NCBI RefSeq assembly: GCF_007096885.1
Contig: NZ_VJNO01000048.1
Location: forward strand, 1-44,146
Direction of reading: 5' to 3'
DNA: 44,146 nt
From: Streptomyces sp. 130
Lineage (GTDB): Bacteria > Actinomycetota > Actinomycetes > Streptomycetales > Streptomycetaceae
Each line of letters begins with the position of its first letter. The stretch's first letter is position 1. The position numbers were made by a program, and so were the translations under genes. Positions 1 to 8,132 of the stretch are shown piece by piece. The notes under the pieces are model-generated. The model was not told where the DNA came from and did not search any database. It saw nothing but the letters and a program-made list of their open reading frames with translations.

Positions 1-112
1 CCCGGCCCCGCGCGCACCCCCGCCCCCCCCCGGCCCCGCGGCCGCGCCCCCCCCCCCGGCCCCCGCCCGGGCCGGGGGGGGGCCCCCCGCGGGGCCCCCC
101 CCGCCCCTTCCG
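1..112. other. Low-complexity G/C end, probable artefact
   Basis: The first ~110 bases consist almost entirely of runs of C and G, with a single A at position 16 and no T until about 107. No codon structure, promoter or repeat unit can be read. The other end of the window (44038-44146) looks the same, so I read both as assembly or end artefacts rather than biology. Confidence 0.7.
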
Positions 113-208
113 GCGTGCCGGTGTGCTCACTTTCCGGGCCGTCCTGGCGTAAGGGTGTGCGCGAAGGGCTCGCAACCGGAAGGATGGCGAGCCGGGAGGG
201 AGCCGGAC

Positions 209-754
209 ATGGACGAGAAGGAAACACTTCGGGTGGGCGCCGCGGTCCGCCGACAGCGCAGATCCCTGGGACTCACGCTGGCCGCCGTCGCCTCGCGCAG
301 CGGCCTTTCCGTACCGTTCCTCAGCCAGATCGAGAACGAACGCGCCAGACCCAGCGCCCGGTCGCTCGACCGGGTCGCCGAGGCCCTGGAGACCACCACC
401 GCCCGGCTGCGCGCCGCCGCCGACTCCGCACGCGCGGTCGACGTCGTGCGCGCCGCCCACGAGGACGGGGTGCACCGGGTGGTCCGCGGGCGCCACCAGC
501 TCAGTGCCCTGGAATTCACCGGGGAGCTCGACCTCGGGCGCGAGTTCCAGCACCGCAACGACGAGCTCCTGTACGTCGCCGAGGGCGCCGCCGAAGTGGA
601 GGCCGAGGGCCGGGCCTACCGGCTCGTCCAGGGCGACACGCTCTTCCTGTCCGGCGGGGTCCGCCACCGCTGGCGGGCCACCCTCCCCGGCACCCGGCTG
701 CTGTGCGTCGCGGTCGCCGAACACATCGACGCGACGTCCGACCCCCGGCGCTGA
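209..754 (+). CDS. XRE-family transcriptional regulator with C-terminal cupin domain
   Basis: A 181-residue protein with a helix-turn-helix at about residues 8-65 (the segment SGLSVPFLSQIENERARPS is the typical recognition region) and a cupin_2 barrel at about 105-175. Members of this family bind DNA through the HTH and sense a small ligand in the cupin. I chose the ATG at 209 because GGGAGGGAG lies at 194-202 with good spacing; an in-frame GTG at 155 would add 18 residues unlike the family. It converges on the permease gene that ends at 783, with only 28 bp between. Its target genes cannot be told from the sequence. Confidence 0.88.
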   Translation: MDEKETLRVGAAVRRQRRSLGLTLAAVASRSGLSVPFLSQIENERARPSARSLDRVAEALETTTARLRAAADSARAVDVVRAAHEDGVHRVVRGRHQLSALEFTGELDLGREFQHRNDELLYVAEGAAEVEAEGRAYRLVQGDTLFLSGGVRHRWRATLPGTRLLCVAVAEHIDATSDPRR

Positions 755-782
755 CCGCGTCCGGGGCCGGCCGGGGACGTGC

Positions 783-1925
783 TCAGGCGGTACGGGCCGC
801 CGCCGGCCGCGGCGGCGCCGCGAGCAGCGCCCCGCTGAGCAGCCCGCGCACCGTGCGCGCTCCCGCCACCGCCCACGCCGCCACCAGCAGCACGTACAGC
901 GCGACGGCCAGCCAGCTGAACGCGGTCAGACCGGTGTGCCGGGCCAGGCCCGACGCGCCCGTCACACAGGTGCCGACCGGGAACGTGAAACCCCACCAGG
1001 TCATCGAGAACGTCATCCCGCCCCGCACCGCCCGCACCACCAGCGCCACGGCCAGGGCCAGCCACATCAGGGCGAAGCCCATCACCGGCACCCCGTACAG
1101 CACCGCGAACGCCCGCAGCGCCGAGGCGTACGGGCCCGCAACCGCGCCCGGCGCCACATCGGCCAGCGCGTTCACCGCGGTCGTCGACTGGCCCAGCGGG
1201 CCGAGCACCAGGAACAGCGTGGGCGTCAGGGCGAGCGGCAGCGGGCCCCCGTGCACCAGCCGGCCGAAGACCAGCGGGAGCATGACCAGCGTCGCCAGCA
1301 GGCTCAGCCCGAACATCGCGTAGCAGCCCAGCAGCAGCGCCTCCCGCCCCTGTCCCGCCGGGAGCTCCGCCACGAGGAGCGGGCCGAGCGCGGCCGACAC
1401 CATCGGCGCCACCACCGGCAGCAGCCACACCGGGGAGGCCGTTCCCGGCTCCGGGCGGTGGCGCACGATCATGAGATACGGGACGGCCACGGCCGCCACC
1501 AGCCCGGCCACCGTGCCCGCCGTGTACAGGACCACGTCCAGCGCGAGCGCCGCCCGGTGCCCGACGAGGTCCTTGCCCACGGCCATGCCGGAGCCCCCGA
1601 CGGCCAGCAGCGCCATCGACAGGCAACCGTAGAACGGCGCGACGGCGAGGTCCGCGAGATGGGCGCGCGCCTGGTCGCGGTGGGCCGCCCAGTGCCCGGC
1701 GCGGGCGGCCAGCACGGCGGCGAGCAGCAGCGCCGAGAACAGCCACACCGCGGTGCACGCGCCGCGCAGCCCGGGCACACGCACCGGCAGCGCGGCACCG
1801 GCGCTCGCCACGATCGCGGTGCCCATCACGGTGGCGTACCAGTTGGGGCCGAAGTGCCGCAGCGCGGGCCGCCGGAGGGGACCGGAGTACGGGGGAGAGG
1901 TGCGGGTCCGCAGATGGATGGCCAT
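783..1925 (-). CDS. TDT-family (TehA/SLAC1-like) membrane permease
   Basis: A 380-residue polytopic membrane protein with about ten hydrophobic segments. The opening FGPNWYATVMGTAIVASAG and the late segment MTWWGFTFPVGTC are characteristic of the tellurite-resistance/dicarboxylate transporter (TDT) family. Such proteins move organic or inorganic anions, C4-dicarboxylates or sulfite-like substrates; the substrate here is not evident. It is divergent from the LysR gene at 1997, with 71 bp between the starts. A LysR gene beside a divergent permease is a common regulator-target layout, so the LysR product is the likely regulator. Confidence 0.85.
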   Translation of the reverse strand: MAIHLRTRTSPPYSGPLRRPALRHFGPNWYATVMGTAIVASAGAALPVRVPGLRGACTAVWLFSALLLAAVLAARAGHWAAHRDQARAHLADLAVAPFYGCLSMALLAVGGSGMAVGKDLVGHRAALALDVVLYTAGTVAGLVAAVAVPYLMIVRHRPEPGTASPVWLLPVVAPMVSAALGPLLVAELPAGQGREALLLGCYAMFGLSLLATLVMLPLVFGRLVHGGPLPLALTPTLFLVLGPLGQSTTAVNALADVAPGAVAGPYASALRAFAVLYGVPVMGFALMWLALAVALVVRAVRGGMTFSMTWWGFTFPVGTCVTGASGLARHTGLTAFSWLAVALYVLLVAAWAVAGARTVRGLLSGALLAAPPRPAAARTA

Positions 1926-1974
1926 GCCACGATTCTTTCCGGCCGCACCGGGACCCCGCCAGGGAGCGCCGTCC

Positions 1975-1999
1975 TATGAGGCCATAAAGTGGACTTATG
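1975..1999 (+). promoter_or_regulatory. Candidate LysR operator and leaderless promoter
   Basis: CATAA at 1983-1987 and TTATG at 1995-1999 form a perfect 5-bp inverted repeat with a 7-bp spacer, and TATG/CATA (1975-1978, 1983-1986) forms a second. TAAAGT (1985-1990) fits a -10 box and places the transcription start on the A of the lysR ATG (1997). The repeat therefore covers both the -10 and the start codon. Its role as operator is inferred. Confidence 0.45.
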
Positions 2000-2938
2000 C
2001 CCAGCGAACCGCCCGCCCACCTGTCCCACCGGGTGCCCGACCTGGGCGCGCTGGAACTGCTCCTCGCCGTCGCCCGGCACGGCAGCCTCGGCCGGGCGGC
2101 CCGGGACGTGGGCATCACCCAGCCCGCCGCCAGCAGCCGCGTCCGCTCCATGGAACGGCAGCTCGGCCTCACCCTCCTCGACCGCTCGCCCCGCGGTTCC
2201 CGGCTCACCGACGCGGGCGCCCTGGTGACCGACTGGGCGCGCCGGGTCGTGGAGGCCGCCGAGGCCTTCGACGCGGGCGCCCAGGCGCTGCGCGACCGCC
2301 GCGACTCACGGCTGCGGGTCGCCGCCTCCCTGACCATCGCCGAATACCTGCTCCCCGGCTGGCTCATCGCCCTGCGCGCCGAGCGCCCCGGCACCGCCGT
2401 CTCGCTGCTCGCCGGGAACTCCGCGGTGGTCGCCGAGCGGCTGCTGAGCGGCGAGGCGGACCTGGGCTTCGTGGAGGGGCTGTCCGTCCCGGAAGGGCTC
2501 GACGGCACGGTCATCGCCCACGACCGCCTCGTCGTCGTGGTCGCCCCCGCCCACCCGTGGGCCCGCCGCCGCACCCCGCTGACCCCGGGCGAGCTGGCCG
2601 CGACGCCGCTGATCCTGCGCGAGCACGGCTCCGGCACCCGCCAGGTCCTGGACGCCGCGCTCGCCGTCCACGGCCCGCTGGCCCCGCCGCTCCTCGAACT
2701 CTCCTCGACCACCGCCGTCAAGGGCGCGGCGGAGAGCGGCGCCGGCCCCTGCGTCCTGAGCGAGCTCGCGCTCGGCGAGGAGCTGTCCGCCCGCCGCCTG
2801 GTCAAGGTCCCCATCGCCGGGGCCCGCCTGCGCCGCCAGCTGCGCGCGGTCTGGCCCTCGGGCCACCGCCCCACGGGCCCGGCCCGGGACCTGCTCGCAC
2901 TGACCCGGTCGGAGCCCGCCCGGGGAGCGGCCCGCTGA
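1997..2938 (+). CDS. LysR-family transcriptional regulator
   Basis: A 313-residue protein. Residues about 17-76 form the LysR winged HTH (VARHGSLGRAARDVGITQPA, then SRVRSMERQLGLTLLDRSPRG). About 105-300 form the periplasmic-binding-protein-like effector domain, beginning LRVAASLTIAEYLLPGWL. Length is normal for the family. There is no Shine-Dalgarno before the ATG; a TAAAGT box ends 6 nt before it, so the transcript is probably leaderless. It is divergent from the TDT permease and probably controls it. A strong hairpin follows at 2967-3005. Confidence 0.9.
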   Translation: MPSEPPAHLSHRVPDLGALELLLAVARHGSLGRAARDVGITQPAASSRVRSMERQLGLTLLDRSPRGSRLTDAGALVTDWARRVVEAAEAFDAGAQALRDRRDSRLRVAASLTIAEYLLPGWLIALRAERPGTAVSLLAGNSAVVAERLLSGEADLGFVEGLSVPEGLDGTVIAHDRLVVVVAPAHPWARRRTPLTPGELAATPLILREHGSGTRQVLDAALAVHGPLAPPLLELSSTTAVKGAAESGAGPCVLSELALGEELSARRLVKVPIAGARLRRQLRAVWPSGHRPTGPARDLLALTRSEPARGAAR

Positions 2939-2966
2939 CGGGCCCCGGCCACCCGGTCCGACCCGG

Positions 2967-3005
2967 CCGGCCCCGGCGAAAAACGGGACGACGCGCCGGG
3001 GCCGG
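2967..3005 (+). terminator. Hairpin terminator after the LysR gene
   Basis: CCGGCCCCGGCG (2967-2978) is perfectly complementary to CGCCGGGGCCGG (2994-3005), a 12-bp G/C stem with a 15-nt loop starting AAAAA. There is no U-run, which is usual in Streptomyces. It lies between the lysR stop and the GNAT gene. Confidence 0.6.
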
Positions 3006-3051
3006 GCACGACACCATGGCGGGGCCACGGCACCTCACCGAAAGGACGCCC

Positions 3052-3534
3052 ATGAGTACCTCGCCGCACCTGAGACGAGCGGGCGCGGACGACGCCGCCG
3101 AGGTCACCCGGCTCCGCAAGGTGATGCTGGCCTCCATGGGCGTCGTCCCGGAAGCCGACTGGACCCCGGTCTGCGAGGCGTACTTCCGCGAACGGCTCGC
3201 CACCGACCCGCACTTCGTCGCCTATGTGATCGACGCCGGCGACCGGCTGCTGTCCAGCACGGTGGGCCAGTACACCTGGTCCCTGCCCCGCCCGGGCCGC
3301 GCCCCGTACGTCGGGCACATCGCCTCGGTCGCCACCGACCCCGGCCACCGGCGGAAGGGCTACGCCCGCCTGACCTTCCGGGCCGTCCACGACCACCTCG
3401 TCGAGGCCGGGTGCTTCCGGATCAACCTGACCGCGACCCCGGAGGCCGAGGACCTGTACCGCTCGCTGGGATACGACGACCCCGGCGGACCCACGCCTCT
3501 GACCTGGACGGACACGACGGAGGCCCGCCGATGA
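3052..3534 (+). CDS. GNAT-family N-acetyltransferase
   Basis: A 160-residue single-domain GNAT protein. Motif A, the acetyl-CoA pyrophosphate-binding loop, is VATDPGHRRKGYARLTF at about residues 93-109. The C-terminal ATPEAEDLYRSLGYDD is the usual motif B ending. Such enzymes transfer acetyl from acetyl-CoA to an amine; the acceptor is unknown. The ATG at 3052 follows GAAAGGA with correct spacing. Its stop overlaps the next start (ATGA at 3531-3534), so the two genes are translationally coupled and probably act on related small molecules. Confidence 0.88.
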   Translation: MSTSPHLRRAGADDAAEVTRLRKVMLASMGVVPEADWTPVCEAYFRERLATDPHFVAYVIDAGDRLLSSTVGQYTWSLPRPGRAPYVGHIASVATDPGHRRKGYARLTFRAVHDHLVEAGCFRINLTATPEAEDLYRSLGYDDPGGPTPLTWTDTTEARR

Positions 3535-4490
3535 GCACCACCGCGCCGCCCGCGCGGGGCGTCCGCCGCCCCTGGTCCGGCCTGCCCGCCGCCGTGCGCG
3601 AAGCCGTCGAGGACATCCTCGGCGCACCGGTCACCGAGGCCCACACCCAGAACGGCGGCTTCTCGCCCGGCGTCGCCGCCCGGGTCCGGCTCGCGAACGG
3701 CGGCCGGGCCTTCGTCAAGGCGGTGAGCGCCGAAGTGAACCCGGACAGCCCTGACATGCACCGCGCCGAGGCCCGTGTCACGGCAGCCCTGCCGCCGCAC
3801 GCCCCCGCGCCCCGGCTGCTCGGCTCCTACGACGACGGAACCAGCGTCGCCCTCGTGCTGGAGGACATCGACGGGCGGCAGCCCCGGGTGCCCTGGGACC
3901 GGGGCGAGCTGGACCGGGTCCTGACGGCCGTCGGCGACCTCGCCCGCGCCCTGACCCCCGCCCCGGCCGGTGCGCCCTCGGCCGTCGAGGGCAAGTCCTC
4001 GCTGTTCCACGGCTGGCGCACCCTGCACGCCGCCGGCGGCGACCCCCGTCTCGACCCCTGGGCCGCCGGCCGCCTCGCCGCGCTCGCGGAGCTGGAGTCC
4101 GGCTGGGCCGAGGCCGCCGCCGGGGAGACCCTCGCCCACGGCGACCTGCGCGCCGACAACATCCTGCTCACCGAGGACCGGGCCGTCTTCGTGGACTGGC
4201 CGCACGCGGTGCGCGCCGCGCCCTGGTTCGACCTGCTGGTGATGCTCCCGTGCGTGGCCGCCCAGGGCTACGCCTCAGGGACGGGCGGCCCCGACCCGGA
4301 CGCCCTGTTCACCGCCCACCCGCTCGGCCGGGACGCCGACCCCGACGCCGTCACCGCCGTACTCGCCGCCGTCGCCGGGTACTTCGCGGAGCAGGCGCTG
4401 CGCCCCGGCCCGCCCGGCCTCCCGACGCTCCGGGCCTTCCAGGCCGCCCAGGGCGCCGCCGCCCTGACCTGGCTGCGCCGGAGGCTCTGA
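3531..4490 (+). CDS. Aminoglycoside phosphotransferase-family kinase
   Basis: A 319-residue APH/ChoK-fold protein. The catalytic loop is HGDLRADNILL (H203, D205, N210), followed by the metal-binding Asp in VFVDWPHA (D222). The N-terminal lobe carries the family motif NGGFSPGVAARVRL and a candidate ATP lysine in RAFVKAV. Such enzymes phosphorylate hydroxyls on small molecules, including some antibiotics, but most Streptomyces members have unknown substrates, so resistance should not be assumed. The start is the ATG at 3531, inside the stop of the GNAT gene. Confidence 0.85.
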   Translation: MSTTAPPARGVRRPWSGLPAAVREAVEDILGAPVTEAHTQNGGFSPGVAARVRLANGGRAFVKAVSAEVNPDSPDMHRAEARVTAALPPHAPAPRLLGSYDDGTSVALVLEDIDGRQPRVPWDRGELDRVLTAVGDLARALTPAPAGAPSAVEGKSSLFHGWRTLHAAGGDPRLDPWAAGRLAALAELESGWAEAAAGETLAHGDLRADNILLTEDRAVFVDWPHAVRAAPWFDLLVMLPCVAAQGYASGTGGPDPDALFTAHPLGRDADPDAVTAVLAAVAGYFAEQALRPGPPGLPTLRAFQAAQGAAALTWLRRRL

Positions 4491-4603
4491 GCCCGGCGCC
4501 CTTCCCCGTACGGCGCGCGGAACACCCCGGCGCCGTACCCGCAACACCCCCTCCGCCCATGTACCGGGACGCGCCCGCCGGCCCGCGAGGAGGGGACCCG
4601 TCC

Positions 4604-4684
4604 GTGACCGAGCGCACCGCCCCGCTCGCCCTCGCGGACCTGTCACCCGCCGGCAGCCCGGTGGTGCACCCGGACAGGTCCTAG
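4604..4684 (+). CDS. Possible small protein of 26 residues
   Basis: A short frame begins at GTG 4604 behind a very good Shine-Dalgarno (GAGGAGGGG, 4587-4595, 8-nt spacer). It encodes MTERTAPLALADLSPAGSPV followed by VHPDRS. Third codon positions are G or C in 25 of 26 codons, as in real genes here. The TAG stop (4682-4684) interlocks with the TAG of the converging deaminase gene in a shared CTAG. I recognise no family; it may be a real micropeptide or the head of a decayed gene. Confidence 0.3.
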   Translation: MTERTAPLALADLSPAGSPVVHPDRS

Positions 4685-5883
4685 AGGAACGTACGGCCCT
4701 CGCCCCGGTACGTCGGAACCGTCGCCGCCACCCGGTCGCCCTCGATCAGGTGCAGCGCGTCGAACCGCTCGCACAGCTCACCGGCCTTCGCGTGCCGGAA
4801 CCACACCTTGTCACCGATCAGCAGATCGTCGGCCGGGGCGCCCAGCAGCGGGGTCTGCACCTCGCCCGGGCCCTCCTGCGGGTCGTAGCGCAGCCCCTCC
4901 GGGAGGTACGGGACCGGCAGCCGGTCCGTCCCGGCCGCGCCCGACGCCGGGTAGCCGCCCCCGAGGACCGTCACCACGCCCACCCCCGGCCGCCGCACCA
5001 CGGGCTGGGCGAACAGGGCCGCCGGGCGGGCGGTGAACGAGGTGTAGTTGTCGAACAGGCGCGGCACGTACAGCCCCGAACCGGCGGCGATCTCCGTCAC
5101 CGCGTCCTCCGCCGCCGTGTGCTGCACGCTGCCCGTGCCGCCGCCGTTCACGAACTCCAGGTCCGGCGCCACGGCCCGGACCGCCCGCACCACCTCGGCC
5201 CGCCGGGCCGCCAGCTCCCTGCGGGCCGTGGCCTGCATCAGCCGGATCGCCCGGGACCGCAGCGGACGCCCCGCCACCGCGTCCCCCACGCCCGCGATGT
5301 GCCCCTCGTACGCCATCAGCCCCACCAGCCGGAAACCGGGGCGCCGGACCACGGACCTGGCCAGGTCGGCCAGCTGGGCGGGGGAGCGCAGCGGCGAGCG
5401 CAGGGCCCCGATCCGGACCCGGCCGCCGAGCATCCGCAGCGAGGTGTCCAGCTCCAGGCAGACCCGGATCTCCTGCGTGCCGCCCGCGCGCGCCGCGTCG
5501 ATCAGGTCCAGCTGGGCGTGGTCGTCCACCATCACCGTCACGGCCGCGGCGAGCTTCGGGTCGGCGGCCAGCTCCGCGTACGCCGGACGGTCGGCGGAGG
5601 GGTACGCGAGCAGCACGTCGTCGAACCCGGCCCGGGCCAGCCACAGCGACTCGGCGAGCGTGAACGACATGATCCCGGCGAAACCGGGCCGCGCCAGCAC
5701 CCGCTCCAGCAGGGCCCGGCAGCGCACCGACTTGCTCGCCACCCGAACCGGCTTGCCCGCCGCCCGGCGTACGAGATCGTCCGCGTTGGCGTCGAACGCC
5801 TCCAGATCCACGACGGCGACGGGAGCGTCGAGATGGGCGGTGGCCCGGTCGTAACGGGCCCGGTCAGCGGCTCGGGCAGTCAT
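4681..5883 (-). CDS. PLP-dependent amino acid deaminase/aldolase (alanine-racemase fold)
   Basis: A 400-residue protein of the fold-type III PLP family (alanine racemase N-terminal barrel), related to D-threonine aldolase and D-serine dehydratase-like enzymes. VRVASKSVRC holds the expected PLP lysine (K51). LVGLMAYEGHIAGVGD and VNGGGTGS are phosphate- and substrate-side motifs of the barrel, and the end (KVWFRHAKAGELCERFD) matches the D-serine dehydratase-like domain. I chose the ATG at 5883; the frame stays open further upstream, but those residues look non-coding. The exact reaction cannot be assigned. It is divergent from the gene at 6054. Confidence 0.82.
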   Translation of the reverse strand: MTARAADRARYDRATAHLDAPVAVVDLEAFDANADDLVRRAAGKPVRVASKSVRCRALLERVLARPGFAGIMSFTLAESLWLARAGFDDVLLAYPSADRPAYAELAADPKLAAAVTVMVDDHAQLDLIDAARAGGTQEIRVCLELDTSLRMLGGRVRIGALRSPLRSPAQLADLARSVVRRPGFRLVGLMAYEGHIAGVGDAVAGRPLRSRAIRLMQATARRELAARRAEVVRAVRAVAPDLEFVNGGGTGSVQHTAAEDAVTEIAAGSGLYVPRLFDNYTSFTARPAALFAQPVVRRPGVGVVTVLGGGYPASGAAGTDRLPVPYLPEGLRYDPQEGPGEVQTPLLGAPADDLLIGDKVWFRHAKAGELCERFDALHLIEGDRVAATVPTYRGEGRTFL

Positions 5884-6053
5884 GGCCGCAGCTTGCCAGA
5901 CGGTTCTACCGCTGGGTAGGGGGAAGATCCGTGCAGATCGGCCGGTACGCGGACCGCCCGCTCCCCGCAGCCCGTAGAGTGACGCCCACGCGGCGGACGG
6001 GGCCCCGCCCGCAGGCGGCGGGACGCGCGGTACGGAACGGACCAGGGGGGCGG

Positions 6054-6929
6054 ATGAGCACCGAGGCACGGCGCGCCCCCGTCCCACCCCGCCCGACGAC
6101 CCCGCCCGCCTCCCCGGGCCGGCCGCCCCCCGCCGCACCGCCGCACGAGCCCGCACCGCCCCCCGGCGCCCCCGCCCGCCACCGCCGGGCCGTGGCCGCC
6201 GGTGTCTGCGGCGTCCTCGGACTCGGGCTGATCGCCGGCGCCGCGGTCGGCAGCCGGCTCACCGGCGGCCCCGACGACGACCCCGCCGCCCGCAGCGCCT
6301 ACACCGTGGGCCGGGAAGCCTGGCACAGCATCCCCGTGGACACCCTCTTCCCCCGCACCCTGAAGGGCGACGGCGCCGGGCCCGGCGGCGCCGACCGGGT
6401 CTGGACGCGGCTCGCCGTCGCGCCCGACGGCGGCTGCGCCGACGCGCTCGACCCGCTGCTCGCCAGGACGCTGCGTACGGTCGGCTGCGCCCACGCCCTG
6501 CGCGCCACGTACACCGACGCGACCGCCAGCAGCGTCACGACGGTCGGGCTCGCCTTCACCGAGGCCGACCCCGACGCGATGCGGGCCCTCGGCGCCCGGT
6601 TCGCCGACCAGCACCTCGACCGGCGCACCGACCTGCTGCCCCGCGCCTACCCCGTGAAGGACAGCCCGGCCGCCTCCTTCGGCGCCCGGCAGCGCGCCAG
6701 CTGGTCCGTCCACGTGCTGACCGAGATCCCGGTCGTCGCCTTCGCCGTGACCGGGTTCGCCGACGGACGCGTGAGCACCCCGCCCCAGCCCGCCGACCGG
6801 GCCATGGCCACCGGCGCCACCACCCCCGCCGCGCAGGCCGGCCTCGGTCACGAGGCCAAGGGCCTGTCCGACGGCGTCGAGCGGGCGCTCCGCACCCACG
6901 TGGCCGACCTCATGGAGCAGCCGGAATGA
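6054..6929 (+). CDS. Proline-rich single-pass membrane protein, unknown function
   Basis: A 291-residue protein with a proline-rich cytoplasmic head (about 1-40), a single membrane span (about 45-65, AAGVCGVLGLGLIAGAAVGS) and an extracellular domain of about 220 residues. I do not recognise the domain. The ATG at 6054 follows GGGGGG. Its stop overlaps the start of the mycosin-like protease gene (ATGA at 6926), so the two are co-translated, and the products probably meet at the outer face of the membrane. Substrate, chaperone or inhibitor of the protease are all possible. Confidence 0.75.
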   Translation: MSTEARRAPVPPRPTTPPASPGRPPPAAPPHEPAPPPGAPARHRRAVAAGVCGVLGLGLIAGAAVGSRLTGGPDDDPAARSAYTVGREAWHSIPVDTLFPRTLKGDGAGPGGADRVWTRLAVAPDGGCADALDPLLARTLRTVGCAHALRATYTDATASSVTTVGLAFTEADPDAMRALGARFADQHLDRRTDLLPRAYPVKDSPAASFGARQRASWSVHVLTEIPVVAFAVTGFADGRVSTPPQPADRAMATGATTPAAQAGLGHEAKGLSDGVERALRTHVADLMEQPE

Positions 6930-8098
6930 AACACGCCTTGGGCGTCCTCAGCGCGGCCCTCGCCCTCGCCCTGCTCCCCGCCGCCCCCGCCGCAGCCGAC
7001 ACCATCCGGGCCCAGCAGTGGGGCCTGGCAGCCCTGCACACCGACCGGGCCTGGGAGACCACGCGCGGCAAGGGCGTCACCGTCGCCGTGGTCGACACCG
7101 GGGTCGACGGAAGCCTGCCCGACCTCGCGGGCCAGGTCCTGCCCGGCAAGGACCTCATCGGCTTCGGCGCCGGGCGCGGCGACAAGGCGTGGGCCCGGCA
7201 CGGCACCGCCATGGCCGGGATCATCGCGGGCCGGGGCCACGGCAGCGGCCGGGCCGACGGCGTCCTCGGCATCGCGCCGGAGGCGAAGATCCTCCCGGTC
7301 CGCGTCATCCTCGAAGCGAGCGACCCGGACCGGGCCGAGGCCCGCAGGTCCCGGGCCACCGCGCTCGCCGACGGCATCCGCTGGGCCGCCGACCACGGCG
7401 CCGACGTCATCAACCTCTCCCTCGGCGACGACAGCGAGTCCGCGCACCCGGAGCCCGGCGAGGACGCCGCCGTCCAGTACGCGCTGAAGAAGGGCGCCGT
7501 CGTCGTCGCCTCGGCCGGCAACGGCGGCGAGAAGGGCGACCACATCTCCTACCCCGCCGCCTACCCCGGGGTGATCGCCGCCGCCGCCGTGGACCGGTAC
7601 GGCACCCACGCCTCGTTCTCCACCCGCCGCTGGTACACCACCGTGAGCGCCCCCGGCGACGACATCGTCGTACCGGCGCCCGACCGCAAGTACTACGTCG
7701 AGTGGGGCACGTCCGCCGCCGCCGCGTTCGTCTCCGGCGCGGTGGCCCTCGTCAAGTCCGCCCACCCCGGACTCACGCCCGCGCAGATCAGAGAGCTGCT
7801 CACCGACACCGCGCGCGACGCCCCCGCCGGCGGCCGTGACGACGCGCGCGGCCACGGGATCGTCGACCCGGCGGCGGCCATCGAGGCGGGCGGGCGCCTC
7901 CGCTCCGCCGGCGCGCGCGGCGGCTCCGCCCCGGCCGGCTACCGCGAGCGGTACTTCGGCGCCGGGCCCACACCCGGACCCGGGGACGGCGGACCGGCCG
8001 GCTGGCTCGCCCCGGCGGCCGGGGGCCTCGGCGTGCTCCTGCTGGCGGCGGGCGTGCTGCTGTGGCGGGGCCGCTCCCCGTTCACCGGGAACCGCTGA
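6926..8098 (+). CDS. Mycosin-like S8 subtilisin family serine protease
   Basis: A 390-residue secreted, membrane-anchored subtilase. A signal peptide (about 1-24, ending APAAAD) precedes the S8 domain with an intact triad: D57 in VVDTGVD, H92 in RHGTAMAG and S263 in GTSAAAAFVSG, plus oxyanion N199 in SAGNG. The C-terminus has a transmembrane helix (about 360-380) and a short basic tail. This signal-protease-TM layout is that of mycosins (MycP), which serve type VII secretion in actinobacteria. No ESX component (EccC, WXG100) is in this window, so the T7SS link rests on architecture alone. It is coupled to the upstream membrane protein. Confidence 0.88.
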   Translation: MKHALGVLSAALALALLPAAPAAADTIRAQQWGLAALHTDRAWETTRGKGVTVAVVDTGVDGSLPDLAGQVLPGKDLIGFGAGRGDKAWARHGTAMAGIIAGRGHGSGRADGVLGIAPEAKILPVRVILEASDPDRAEARRSRATALADGIRWAADHGADVINLSLGDDSESAHPEPGEDAAVQYALKKGAVVVASAGNGGEKGDHISYPAAYPGVIAAAAVDRYGTHASFSTRRWYTTVSAPGDDIVVPAPDRKYYVEWGTSAAAAFVSGAVALVKSAHPGLTPAQIRELLTDTARDAPAGGRDDARGHGIVDPAAAIEAGGRLRSAGARGGSAPAGYRERYFGAGPTPGPGDGGPAGWLAPAAGGLGVLLLAAGVLLWRGRSPFTGNR

Positions 8099-8132
8099 CC
8101 GGGCGCCGCCGGCCAGGCACTACGCTCGCCCT

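Noticed and set aside
616..3627. A 1003-codon open frame on the minus strand
   Set aside because: It overlaps the permease, LysR and GNAT genes in another frame. It has low-complexity Arg/Gly/Ala composition and no family features; long antisense frames are expected at this GC content.
3531..4490. Assignment of the phosphotransferase as an antibiotic resistance gene
   Set aside because: Only the general APH fold motifs are visible; most Streptomyces members have unknown substrates.
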